From an uncultured Collinsella sp. (GTDB lineage: Bacteria; Actinomycetota; Coriobacteriia; Coriobacteriales; Coriobacteriaceae), in the NCBI GenBank assembly GCA_900544725.1, contig UQWK01000043.1, positions 1-17,086 of the forward strand: a stretch of DNA of 17,086 nucleotides, written 5' to 3'. The first letter of the stretch is position 1. Every line of letters starts with the position of its first letter. Below, piece after piece: positions 1-7,561 of this stretch. Position numbers and translations under genes: made by a program. The notes beneath the pieces were generated by a model. That model was not told the DNA's origin. It did no database searches and worked only from the letters and a program-made list of their open reading frames with translations.

Positions 1-38
1 GGCTCAGGCGCTGTGGGAACGAGGGGAAACCGAGCCAT
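1..38 (-). CDS. 5' end of the gene following miaA (partial, 12 codons)
   Basis: An ATG overlaps the miaA stop codon in a TAATG arrangement, the same coupling used between miaB and miaA. The frame runs open to the window edge and reads MARFPLVPTAPE. Twelve residues are too few to identify a family. In related genomes miaA is commonly followed by hflX or dapF, so a GTPase of the HflX type is one guess, but that rests on gene order only. The start call is supported by the overlap and by the tight packing of this operon. Confidence 0.5.
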   Translation of the reverse strand, partial: MARFPLVPTAPE

Positions 39-976
39 TAGGCTGCCTCGATACGATGAAGGATTTCATCAACGACCTCATCGATCGTAAACTCGTCCAT
101 ATCGAACCACACGATGCGGTCATCGCGTTTAAACCACGAAAGCTGACGCTTGGCATAGCGACGCGAGCGCATCTTGATGAGTTCGCGAGCCTCATCCATA
201 GAAATCACGCCGCCAAAGGCATCGATGATCTCTTTATAGCCAATTGCCTGCATCGACGTCAGGGCATCTCCCAGCCCCTGGTCCATAAGACCGCGGACCT
301 CATCGACAAGACCCTGCTCAAACATCAGATCGACGCGCAGATTAATGCGCTCGTAGAGCACCTCGCGATTACGCGTCAGACCAAACCATAGGGCATGATA
401 ATGCTCGCGCGGAACACTAAACTGCGACTTTTGCTGCGCATAGGAGACGCCATCATCATGCATCTCGAGCGCACGAATCACACGGCGCACGTTATGGGGA
501 TGAATAACAGCAGCCGATTCTGGATCGCGCTCGGCAAGCAAGGCATGCAGTTCTTCCTCGCCAATACGCTCGGCAAGCTCCTGATAGCCCGCACGGCGAT
601 CGTCCTCAAGTTCACCCGAGGGAAAGTCCATCTCATCGAGGGCGGCCTTGAGATACAGCCCCGTACCTCCGCAAAAAACCGGCAGGCAACCCGAACCAAG
701 GAGACGTTCAACATGCGCGCGAGCGTCAGCCTGATAAAGCGCAGCAGAATATGCCACACCCGGCTCAACAATGTCGACGAGACGCAGCGGCGCCGTGCAC
801 TCATCGGGCGCCATCTTTGCGGTACCGATGTCCATGCCACGATAGATTTGCATCGCATCGCACGACAGCACTTCGGACGAAAGACGAACTGCCAAACGGT
901 CGGCAACATCACTCTTACCAACCGCCGTCGGACCGACAATCGCAACGGCGGAAAGACCTGCCCCGGGAGAAACCAT
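38..976 (-). CDS. miaA: tRNA dimethylallyltransferase MiaA
   Basis: Transfers the dimethylallyl group from DMAPP to N6 of adenine 37 in tRNAs reading UNN codons, giving i6A37. The 312-residue product has the family's usual length. Visible motifs in order are the P-loop GPTAVGKS at residues 15-22, the DAMQIYRGMDIGTAK segment at 40-54 that contains the catalytic and substrate-binding residues, GGTGLYLKA at 103-111, and the RQLSWFKRD signature at 277-285. The ATG overlaps the miaB stop codon by one base (TAATG) and there is no strong Shine-Dalgarno sequence in front, so translation is probably coupled to miaB. The product is the substrate maker for MiaB encoded just upstream. Confidence 0.96.
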   Translation of the reverse strand: MVSPGAGLSAVAIVGPTAVGKSDVADRLAVRLSSEVLSCDAMQIYRGMDIGTAKMAPDECTAPLRLVDIVEPGVAYSAALYQADARAHVERLLGSGCLPVFCGGTGLYLKAALDEMDFPSGELEDDRRAGYQELAERIGEEELHALLAERDPESAAVIHPHNVRRVIRALEMHDDGVSYAQQKSQFSVPREHYHALWFGLTRNREVLYERINLRVDLMFEQGLVDEVRGLMDQGLGDALTSMQAIGYKEIIDAFGGVISMDEARELIKMRSRRYAKRQLSWFKRDDRIVWFDMDEFTIDEVVDEILHRIEAA

Positions 977-2346
977 TAGCGCGGCTCGCCCACAACGGAG
1001 CCGGACAAATACCAGGTCTTGGCAACGTCAACGTCAACATCAACGATCTTACCAACAAGCTGATCGATGCTGTAACCCTCGGGGATAGGCGCATGCACGG
1101 TCTGATTCTTGGGACTCTTGCCCAGAAGGACCGCGTCGTTCTTTTTACTCGTTCCCTCAATGAGCGCCGGAACCACAGTATGAAGCTCACCCTGGTTATA
1201 CTCGTGTGCCGTGGTCTCGATAACCTTAACCAGACGGTTGAAACGCTCGAGAATAACCTCATGCGGCGTAGGATCGTCAATCTCGGCGGCCGGGGTACCG
1301 GCGCGCTTGGAATAGATGAAGGTATAGGCCTGAGCATAGCGGACCGTCTCGGCAAGTGAGAGCGTCTGCTCAAAGTCTTCTTCAGTCTCACCCGGGAAGC
1401 CAACGATAATGTCGGTCGAGAGCGCGATATCGGGCATGCGGTTGCGAATGCGATCGACAAGGCCCAGATAGTACTCGCGTGTATAACGGCGATTCATCTC
1501 TTTGAGAATCCGCGTCGAACCTGACTGGACGGCCAAGTGCAGCTGCGGCATAACGGCAGGCGTCTCGGCCATGGCGTCGATGGTCTCGGGCAACAGGTCC
1601 TTGGGATGCGAAGACGTAAAGAAGATGCGCTCCACGCCCGTATCGCCCACGGCACGCAGCAGATCGGCAAAACGCGGCTTGCCAAACAGATCGCGACCAT
1701 ATGAGTTAACGTTTTGGCCCAGCAGCGTAATCTCACGCACGCCCTGGCGCACCAAACCGGTCACCTCGTCGACAATCTCCTCGAAGGGGCGGCTCTTTTC
1801 GCGACCGCGCACGTACGGCACGATGCAATAGGTGCAGAAATTATTGCAGCCCGTCATGATGGGCACCCAGGCGTGATACTGAGTCTCGCGATGCCACGGC
1901 ATGCTCATGGCATCCGTATCCTCATGCTCATTGGTGCGGATATGACGCTTACCATCAAGAAACGCCTCGGCAATGAGCTCGGCCACATGTGCAATGGAAT
2001 GCGTGCCAAAGATGACATTGACGTTATCGACGTTGGTGAGCAGGCCCTCGCCATCGCGCTGCGCGATGCAACCGCCAACGGCAACCACGCGCTTGCCCGA
2101 AGGCGAAGGCGGCAGGCTTTTGCAGGAATTGCACTGACCGTACAGGCGAGTATCGGCGGCCTCGCGCACGCAGCACGTCATGAAGACAACGATATCGGCA
2201 TGCGCGGGATCGAGCGCCATGAGGCAGCCATACGAATCAAGCAGACCGCTCACACGCTCGGAGTCGTGCTGATTCATCTGGCAGCCAAATGTGCGGATAA
2301 AGTAGGTTTTACCGGCAAGAATATCGCGTACGGAACGCTGGTCCAT
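976..2346 (-). CDS. miaB: tRNA-2-methylthio-N6-dimethylallyladenosine synthase MiaB
   Basis: Radical-SAM methylthiotransferase that converts i6A37 to ms2i6A37 in tRNA. From the chosen ATG (MDQRSV) the protein has 456 residues. The N-terminal MTTase domain supplies cluster cysteines C22 (FGCQMN), C58 and C93. The radical-SAM triad CxxxCxxC is C167, C171 and C174 (GCNNFCTYC). A QSGS motif lies near 274-277, and a C-terminal TRAM domain covers roughly 386-452. The frame stays open to a TTG at 2379, but no ribosome site precedes it. AGGA lies 9 nt before the ATG at 2346 and only 3 nt before the ATG at 2352, so 2346 is preferred. Oddities are a double cysteine (MTCCVRE) and an extra CNSC pair at residues 72-75. 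Follows spoVS by 45 nt. Confidence 0.95.
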   Translation of the reverse strand: MDQRSVRDILAGKTYFIRTFGCQMNQHDSERVSGLLDSYGCLMALDPAHADIVVFMTCCVREAADTRLYGQCNSCKSLPPSPSGKRVVAVGGCIAQRDGEGLLTNVDNVNVIFGTHSIAHVAELIAEAFLDGKRHIRTNEHEDTDAMSMPWHRETQYHAWVPIMTGCNNFCTYCIVPYVRGREKSRPFEEIVDEVTGLVRQGVREITLLGQNVNSYGRDLFGKPRFADLLRAVGDTGVERIFFTSSHPKDLLPETIDAMAETPAVMPQLHLAVQSGSTRILKEMNRRYTREYYLGLVDRIRNRMPDIALSTDIIVGFPGETEEDFEQTLSLAETVRYAQAYTFIYSKRAGTPAAEIDDPTPHEVILERFNRLVKVIETTAHEYNQGELHTVVPALIEGTSKKNDAVLLGKSPKNQTVHAPIPEGYSIDQLVGKIVDVDVDVAKTWYLSGSVVGEPR

Positions 2347-2391
2347 GTGCATAAGTCCTAACGATGGGGAGCGAAACAAGGCAAGCAGAAG

Positions 2392-2709
2392 CTATGCCAC
2401 AGGCTTAACATCATCCATGACGACGTTATCCATAGCAGCTCGATTGATCTGGTGAACGTAGATAGAAAGGCGGATGGCCGTGCGCGACTCCCCGTTAATT
2501 AGGATGTCGGAGAACACGGGCGCGCAGGAAATATCAAAACCGGTTGGAATCAAAAAACCGCGCGCGATAGCAACGGCCTTAATAGCCTGGTTGACGGCAC
2601 CGGCGCCGACACACTGGATGTTGACGGGTACACCATCCTTGACCATGCCGGCGATGGCGCCGGCAACGGACGCGGGCGATGATTTGCTTGATACCTTCAG
2701 GCAATCCAT
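2392..2709 (-). CDS. spoVS: Stage V sporulation protein S family (SpoVS)
   Basis: Small Alba-like-fold protein; in Bacillus it affects sporulation and septation, and it occurs widely in non-sporing bacteria where its role is not settled. The product from ATG 2709 is 105 residues beginning MDCLKVSSKSSPASVAGAIA, which matches the family start closely. The glycine-rich segment IQCVGAGAVNQAIKAVAIAR at 31-50 is the conserved core. The open frame extends further upstream, but AGGAG lies 7 nt before this ATG, and residues before it do not look like the family. The usual length is about 86 residues, so a tail of some 19 residues (from NRAAMDN on) is extra. The short gap before it holds two dyad-symmetric sites. 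Confidence 0.93.
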   Translation of the reverse strand: MDCLKVSSKSSPASVAGAIAGMVKDGVPVNIQCVGAGAVNQAIKAVAIARGFLIPTGFDISCAPVFSDILINGESRTAIRLSIYVHQINRAAMDNVVMDDVKPVA

Positions 2710-2720
2710 GAAGAAACTCC

Positions 2721-2747
2721 TGCATTTAAAAGTACGTTTTAACTGCA
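2721..2747 (-). promoter_or_regulatory. Inverted repeat abutting the spoVS ribosome binding site
   Basis: Two 11-base arms (TGCATTTAAAA and TTTTAACTGCA on the plus strand) flank a 5-base spacer GTACG, with 10 of 11 positions complementary. In the spoVS transcript the right arm ends on the first base of the AGGAG Shine-Dalgarno sequence, so a hairpin would sit directly against it. It could be an RNA structure that limits ribosome access, or an operator for a dimeric regulator. The stem is AU-rich and lacks a following U tract, so it is not a convincing terminator. Confidence 0.5.
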
Positions 2748-2759
2748 ATAACTGTATCG

Positions 2760-2777
2760 TACCGAGTGGACTCGGTA
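2760..2777. promoter_or_regulatory. Perfect 18-bp interrupted palindrome between the GHKL gene and spoVS
   Basis: Arms TACCGAGT and ACTCGGTA are perfectly complementary across a 2-base spacer. It starts 6 bases beyond the stop codon of the GHKL ATPase gene. As RNA it can form a 7-bp stem with a four-base loop, but no U tract follows. Dyad symmetry with full 8-base arms also fits a protein operator. No sigma-70 promoter in the 75-bp gap is clear enough to call. Confidence 0.45.
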
Positions 2778-2783
2778 AAGGCA

Positions 2784-3869
2784 CTATTCCTCTTTGGCAA
2801 GATCAAAGGTCACTGTGATTCGATCACGCGAAACACGGATCTTTGGGTCGCCGCAAAGGTTGAGATAGTACCGGGTGGCAAGGTCATTAAAGTCGCGTTC
2901 CACAGCGCGCGAAAACTGTGCCATGTCATCCTTGGCAATACGTAGCCCGCGACGATCCTTCGCGAGATCGACAGGAGTCGGCGCATGCGAGGACGAATCA
3001 CGCTCGCGCAGCAGACGCGCGGTCACACCGCGAACGGGCTTAATCTGCCCTGCCAAAATGCGATGGGCCGTGCGCTCGGACATCTCAAGACCCAAACCCG
3101 AACAAATACGGATAAAGTCCTCGGCATCAGAAGCAAGGCCTAAACGATCGACAACCGGAAGCTCGCTCTCGTCATCAATGAACAGGAGACGAGACGTATC
3201 GAGCCGACTTGACGCTTGAGCATAAAGGGTCGCGGCAATCTCAGACGGAGAACCGAGATAGACATCGCAACCACGCAACTCCTCGAGCGCAAACTCACAA
3301 GCAGCGCGAATAATATTATGCGGACCGCGAGCGCAGACATAACGTCCGTCCTCATCCTTGACGGCCTGGGGCCAGCTGGACTGATCGGCACGCTCACTGA
3401 GGCGGTCGGCCGCAACGCTCACCTTGAAGGCTGAACCAAGATCGACGCCGGACGTGACCACACGGGCCTCGTCGGTGTTCTGCTTAATCGAAAACAATGC
3501 CATGCCACGACCGTGAACGCCCCAACGGTCCATCTTCATGCTCTCGAGCTTGGAGGTAACGCGGGCATCAAAGATTCGCTCTTGCATATCCTGCGGAACG
3601 CCAGAACCGTTATCCAGAAAGACAAGCGTGCGGACGCCATCTTCCTTGGTCGTGGCGAGATAGACCTTGTCGGCGCCGGCATCGCGAGCATTACGGAGCA
3701 TTTCGATGACGATGTCCTCGACATGCTGAATGTCGTGCTTAGCCTGGCGCCGCTCGGCCTCCGAAACGCGGAGGCGGACATACCCCTCGCCAAGGTTCTC
3801 CTCGACGCGAAGGTTGCCCTCCCCCGACATCGACGCGATAAATGAGATGAGCTCGTTCGCGTCGCTCAT
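2784..3869 (-). CDS. GHKL-superfamily ATP-binding protein of unknown function
   Basis: A 361-residue protein with a recognisable Bergerat-fold ATPase domain in the first half. The N box is EMLRNARDAGAD around residues 56-67 (E56, N60, D63), the G1 box is DNGSG at 86-90, and the G2 box is GVHGRGMALF at 117-126. The N box with DAG resembles HtpG and MutL more than histidine kinases, and I see no H-box, transmembrane segment or receiver domain. The remaining part (about 200-361) is not recognised and includes SERTAHRILAGQ near 264-275 that may be helical. The ATG follows the rny stop by one base (TAACATG), so it is almost certainly co-translated with RNase Y, and spoVS follows after 74 nt. The partners or substrates cannot be told from the sequence. 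Confidence 0.85.
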   Translation of the reverse strand: MSDANELISFIASMSGEGNLRVEENLGEGYVRLRVSEAERRQAKHDIQHVEDIVIEMLRNARDAGADKVYLATTKEDGVRTLVFLDNGSGVPQDMQERIFDARVTSKLESMKMDRWGVHGRGMALFSIKQNTDEARVVTSGVDLGSAFKVSVAADRLSERADQSSWPQAVKDEDGRYVCARGPHNIIRAACEFALEELRGCDVYLGSPSEIAATLYAQASSRLDTSRLLFIDDESELPVVDRLGLASDAEDFIRICSGLGLEMSERTAHRILAGQIKPVRGVTARLLRERDSSSHAPTPVDLAKDRRGLRIAKDDMAQFSRAVERDFNDLATRYYLNLCGDPKIRVSRDRITVTFDLAKEE

Positions 3870-3870
3870 G

Positions 3871-5421
3871 TTATTTAGCGATATCGACAGCGCGGCTCTC
3901 GCGAATCACGACGACGCGCACCTGACCGGGATACTCCATCTCTTCCTCGATCTGATGGGCGATATCGTGAGCCAGGACCGTGGACTGAGCATCGGAGATC
4001 TTGTCCGGCTGGACCATGACGTGGACCTCGCGACCGGCCTGCATGGCATAGGTACGTTCGACGCCGTCATGGGAGTTGGCGATCTCCTCGAGCTTCTCAA
4101 GACGCTTGATGTAGTTCTCGGCAGACTCGCGACGGGCACCGGGGCGAGAGGCAGAGACAGCATCGGCGGCCTGCACCAGGACATCGAGCACCGTGTTGGG
4201 GTCGACATCGGCATGGTGAGCCTCAATAGCGTGGACGATAACGGGCTTCTCGCCATAACGGCGGGCAAGCTCGGCGCCGATGACGGCATGCGGGCCCTCG
4301 ACGTCGTGGTCGATTGCCTTGCCCAGGTCATGAAGCAGGCCGGCGCGCTTGGCGGTCACAACGTCCAGGCCAAGCTCGGAAGCCATCACGCCGCACAGAT
4401 CAGAGACCTCGAGGGAATGCTGAAGCACGTTCTGACCAAACGAGGTACGGTAGCGCAGGGCACCAAGGGTCTTGACGATCTCGGGGTGGAGATCGTGGAT
4501 GCCGGTATCGAAGGCAGCCTGCTCGCCAGCCTCGCGCACGCGCTGCTGAACCAGGTCGGCGGCCTTGTGATACATCTCCTCGATACGGGCAGGGTGAATG
4601 CGGCCGTCGGCGATGAGGTTCTCGAGGGCGACACGGGCGGTCTCACGACGGACCGGGTCGAAGCTCGAAAGAACGACGGTCTCGGGCGTGTCGTCGATCA
4701 CGAGGTTGACGCCGGAAACCTGCTCGAAGGTCCGGATGTTGCGACCCTCGCGACCGATGATACGGCCCTTGAGGTCATCAGAGGGAATGTGCACGGAGGT
4801 AACGGTGACCTCGGCAGTGTGGTCGGCAGCGCAGCGCTGAATCGCCAGAGACAGAATCTCCTGGGCGGTCTTGTGGCACTCGGCGCGAACCTGCTGCTCG
4901 GACTCGCGAATGATCGTGGCGGCCTCGTGGGTGACCTCGCCGCGAACCTTATCGAGGAGCTCCTTGTGGGCGTCCTCGCGGGTAAGGTCGGCGATACGCT
5001 CGAGCTCGGAGGTCTGCTTTGCACAGAGCTCCTCGAGCTCACGGGAGCGCTTCTCGACCTGACCGGCCTGGCTGGACAGCTGATGCTCGCGCTTGTCGAG
5101 AGCGTCGTTGCGGCGATCAAGGGATTCCTCGCGCTGCATCACGCGGTTCTCGAGCGTACGAATCTCGTTCTTACGCTGCTTGTCCTCGGCCTCGGCGGCC
5201 TGCTTGTTCTTGATGATCTCCTCTTTAGCCTCGAGCAGAGCCTCTTTTTTGAGGGTCTCGGCCTGACGCTTAGCATCACCGATCAGGGACTCAGCCTGTG
5301 CGTGTGCCGACTGGATTTTTTCGTCGGCCTCGTGAAGACTACCCTGCTTGGCGGTGCGCATGTAGGCAATGGCGGCGATGGCACCCAAAACGATGCCAAC
5401 GAGCGCTGCGATGATAGGCAT
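3871..5421 (-). CDS. rny: Ribonuclease Y
   Basis: Membrane-anchored endoribonuclease that initiates mRNA decay. The 516-residue product has a single N-terminal membrane helix (residues 2-20, PIIAALVGIVLGAIAAIAY). A long charged coiled coil follows, roughly 25-200. The KH domain contains GRIIGREGRNIR at 219-230. The HD phosphohydrolase domain has H364-D365 in LLHDLGKAIDHD, and a conserved C-terminal part ends near 510. The open frame begins at a GTG at 5427, but AAGGAG overlaps that codon and stands 5 nt before the ATG at 5421, so the ATG is chosen. It is the first gene of its operon, behind its own promoter and a structured leader. The GHKL ATPase gene starts 1 nt after its stop. Confidence 0.96.
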   Translation of the reverse strand: MPIIAALVGIVLGAIAAIAYMRTAKQGSLHEADEKIQSAHAQAESLIGDAKRQAETLKKEALLEAKEEIIKNKQAAEAEDKQRKNEIRTLENRVMQREESLDRRNDALDKREHQLSSQAGQVEKRSRELEELCAKQTSELERIADLTREDAHKELLDKVRGEVTHEAATIIRESEQQVRAECHKTAQEILSLAIQRCAADHTAEVTVTSVHIPSDDLKGRIIGREGRNIRTFEQVSGVNLVIDDTPETVVLSSFDPVRRETARVALENLIADGRIHPARIEEMYHKAADLVQQRVREAGEQAAFDTGIHDLHPEIVKTLGALRYRTSFGQNVLQHSLEVSDLCGVMASELGLDVVTAKRAGLLHDLGKAIDHDVEGPHAVIGAELARRYGEKPVIVHAIEAHHADVDPNTVLDVLVQAADAVSASRPGARRESAENYIKRLEKLEEIANSHDGVERTYAMQAGREVHVMVQPDKISDAQSTVLAHDIAHQIEEEMEYPGQVRVVVIRESRAVDIAK

Positions 5422-5456
5422 GCTCACTCCTTTTTATGGATTCGTTACACAACAAA

Positions 5457-5482
5457 GCGAACCGTCCTTACGAACGGCTCGC
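5457..5482 (-). promoter_or_regulatory. Leader hairpin in front of rny
   Basis: In the transcript a 9-bp stem forms between GCGAGCCGU and ACGGUUCGC, with one G-U pair and an 8-base loop. It is followed by a U-rich stretch (UUUGUUGUG). It lies about 36 nt upstream of the rny start codon and downstream of the promoter. It could be an attenuator, a stabilising 5' structure or a cleavage site; the sequence alone does not decide. Confidence 0.45.
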
Positions 5483-5543
5483 GACATTTGAGTAATATGG
5501 GCGCAGCTTATGCGGGTCGGATACAGATAAACATATAAACAAA

Positions 5544-5558
5544 CTCATCACAGATGAG
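5544..5558 (-). promoter_or_regulatory. Short terminator-like hairpin in the rny leader
   Basis: A perfect 6-bp stem CUCAUC/GAUGAG with a 3-base loop UGU is followed by UUUGUUUAU on the minus strand. It sits about 25 nt downstream of the predicted transcription start. The stem is short and only half GC, so it would be a weak terminator at best; it may act as an attenuator together with the second hairpin. Confidence 0.3.
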
Positions 5559-5587
5559 CACATATCACAAAGCAAATGACGCTGTTT

Positions 5588-5616
5588 ATCGTACGTTGAA
5601 CCACAACAACTGTCAA
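5588..5616 (-). promoter_or_regulatory. Sigma-70 type promoter of rny
   Basis: On the minus strand a perfect -35 box TTGACA (plus-strand 5611-5616) is followed by a 17-base spacer and the -10 box TACGAT (5588-5593). The predicted start lies near 5581, which gives rny a leader of about 160 nt. This separates the rny operon from recA-recX, although read-through from recX remains possible because no clear terminator follows recX. Confidence 0.75.
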
Positions 5617-5678
5617 ATAAATGCCCCCAACACGGCGGCTAAAACACGGTGAGCGGCAGGGCCACAAAACGCATACGC

Positions 5679-6371
5679 CTAAACCGCACATTCCTCGCGT
5701 TCGGCATCGAGACGTGCCTTAACGGCATCGGCGGCGATATGATACGAGAAGCCCTTGCCCATCAAAAACCGAACCAGTTTTTCGAATCCGCGCGTCTCTG
5801 GAACACGCCGCTTGGCGAGCAGGGCTGACGCACGCGCCAAATCGTCTTCGACGGCAAAATAATCCTCGGGATAACCGGGAATGTCATCGAGCACGACATG
5901 ACGGCGCTTGAGCTCGGTCTCGATTTTGCGCTGTCCCCAACCGCGCCGCTTGCGCTCCTCGATAAAGTACGAGCAAAAGCGGTTCTCGTCTAAAAAGCGA
6001 TACTCGGTGGCGCGCTCGACGGCGAAATCGATCGCGGTCTGGTGAAAGCCGTAGCGAGCCAGCTTGTCACGGACCTCGCCCGTCGCATGGTCGCGGCGCG
6101 ATAACATCTCGGTCACCATGGTAAGTGCACATTTACGCTCGACGAGCTGCACCGCCTCACGAAAGTTGTCCCAATCACAGGGAAGATCGGGGCGGTTTTT
6201 GACATACAGGCGCGCGACCCGCACGGGAATCCAAATGGACCGCTCAAAACCGCCCTCAAGCTCACAATCGATATGTGCGCAAGGCTTTTTGGACGCATAC
6301 CCGCTCGAGAACGAGGAGGCCGCCTTCTTATCGGGAAAGACGACCGTGGCCTCGGTCACCGTATACGACAT
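5679..6371 (-). CDS. recX: Regulatory protein RecX
   Basis: RecX binds RecA filaments and modulates recombinase activity, usually by inhibiting it. The 230-residue product carries the family's helical repeats. Recognisable parts are LSRRDHATGEVRDKLARYGF near residues 90-109, FLDENRFCSYFIEERKRRGWG near 126-146, and the C-terminal FLMGKGFSYHIAADAVKA near 203-220. An N-terminal extension of about 75 residues without a recognised domain precedes these. It starts 11 nt after the recA stop and has only a weak ribosome site, so translation probably depends on recA, and the pair should share LexA control. The 250 nt that follow its stop contain the rny promoter and leader. Confidence 0.9.
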   Translation of the reverse strand: MSYTVTEATVVFPDKKAASSFSSGYASKKPCAHIDCELEGGFERSIWIPVRVARLYVKNRPDLPCDWDNFREAVQLVERKCALTMVTEMLSRRDHATGEVRDKLARYGFHQTAIDFAVERATEYRFLDENRFCSYFIEERKRRGWGQRKIETELKRRHVVLDDIPGYPEDYFAVEDDLARASALLAKRRVPETRGFEKLVRFLMGKGFSYHIAADAVKARLDAEREECAV

Positions 6372-6382
6372 GAGCGCAACCG

Positions 6383-7531
6383 CTACTCGTCGTCATCATC
6401 GAGCATGGCGGAACCATCGATGGCGTAAAGCTCGTCAAACTCCTCAGGCGCAGGCTGATCGGTCAGCTCGACCTCGGATGGAGCATCGTCGTCAAACTCA
6501 AGCCCGCAGGCAAGGCGGACCTTATGCTCAATCTCGTCGGCGCAATCAGGGTGTTCGCGCAGGAACGCCTTGGCGGCCTCGCGACCGTTGCCGAGCTTGT
6601 CCTCGCCATAGGCAAACCAGGAGCCCATCTTCTTGCAGATGCCGCACTCGACAGCCATGTCCAGAATCGAGCCCTCCTTAGAGATGCCCGTACCGTACAT
6701 GATGTCGAACTCAGCAGAACGGAACGGAGCTGCCACCTTGTTCTTAACGACCTTGGCGCGCACGCGGTTACCGATAACCTCATCCTTAAGCTTAATGCTG
6801 TCGATGCGGCGAATGTCGATACGCACCGAAGAGAAGAACTTAAGGGCGCGGCCGCCCGTCGTGGTCTCGGGGTTGCCGAACATGACGCCGATCTTCTCTC
6901 GCAGCTGGTTAATGAAGATGCATGTCGTGTTGGACTTGGACAGCGAGCCGGCGAGCTTGCGGAGCGCCTGACTCATCAGGCGAGCTTGCAAACCGACCGT
7001 GGTATCGCCGATCTCTCCCTCGATCTCGGCACGCGGGGTCAGCGCGGCGACGGAGTCGACGACGATGGCATCGATGGCGCCGGAACGCACGAGCATGTCA
7101 ACAATCTCGAGCGCCTGCTCACCCGTATCAGGCTGGGAAATCAGTACCTCGTCGATATCCACGCCAATGCGCGCGGCATACGTGGGATCGAGCGCGTGCT
7201 CGGCATCGATAAATGCCACCACGCCACCCATTGCCTGGGCCTCGGCCAGGATCTCAAGCGAAAGCGTCGTCTTACCGGAGGACTCAGGACCGTAAATCTC
7301 GACGATGCGGCCGCGCGGCACACCGCCGATACCCAGAGCGGCATCGAGTGCCAGAGCGCCCGTAGGGATGGCCTCGACCTCGAGCTCGGGGCCACCGTCG
7401 CCGTACCTCATGATGGAACCCTGGCCGAATTTCTTCTCGATCTCGGCCTTGGTGGTGGCGATCATCTCATCGCGCTCTTTACCCGTCGTGCGAGCATGAA
7501 CGGTACGTACGGGACCTGAATTCTTGGCCAT
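6383..7531 (-). CDS. recA: Recombinase RecA
   Basis: ATP-dependent DNA strand-exchange protein and co-protease for LexA cleavage in the SOS response. The product from ATG 7531 (MAKNSGPVRT) has 382 residues. Visible parts are the Walker A GPESSGKT at 81-88, the catalytic glutamate in IDAEHALDP near 108-116, Walker B AIVVDSVAAL at 155-164, and the loop with FINQLREKIGVMFGNPETTTGG near 207-228. An acidic C-terminal tail ends LDDDDE. The open frame extends upstream, but GAGGAGGG lies 6 nt before this ATG. There is no intein or frameshift. It has its own SOS promoter and is followed by recX. Confidence 0.98.
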   Translation of the reverse strand: MAKNSGPVRTVHARTTGKERDEMIATTKAEIEKKFGQGSIMRYGDGGPELEVEAIPTGALALDAALGIGGVPRGRIVEIYGPESSGKTTLSLEILAEAQAMGGVVAFIDAEHALDPTYAARIGVDIDEVLISQPDTGEQALEIVDMLVRSGAIDAIVVDSVAALTPRAEIEGEIGDTTVGLQARLMSQALRKLAGSLSKSNTTCIFINQLREKIGVMFGNPETTTGGRALKFFSSVRIDIRRIDSIKLKDEVIGNRVRAKVVKNKVAAPFRSAEFDIMYGTGISKEGSILDMAVECGICKKMGSWFAYGEDKLGNGREAAKAFLREHPDCADEIEHKVRLACGLEFDDDAPSEVELTDQPAPEEFDELYAIDGSAMLDDDDE

Positions 7532-7561
7532 GAAAAGCCCTCCTCTTAACAACCTGCATCG

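Noticed and set aside
2347..2379. Upstream extension of miaB to a TTG at 2379
   Set aside because: No ribosome site precedes it, and the added residues are not part of the MiaB family start; AGGA points to the ATG at 2346.
2710..2784. Upstream extension of spoVS to 2784
   Set aside because: The extra residues would be coded by the two inverted repeats and do not resemble the family; AGGAG lies 7 nt before ATG 2709.
3730..5538. A 602-codon plus-strand open frame opposite rny
   Set aside because: Shadow of rny; leucine- and glycine-rich product with no domain, and it runs through the rny leader.
5428..5678. A tRNA or known riboswitch in the recX-rny gap
   Set aside because: No cloverleaf, T-loop or CCA end was seen, and I recognise no riboswitch core; only the promoter and two simple hairpins can be supported.
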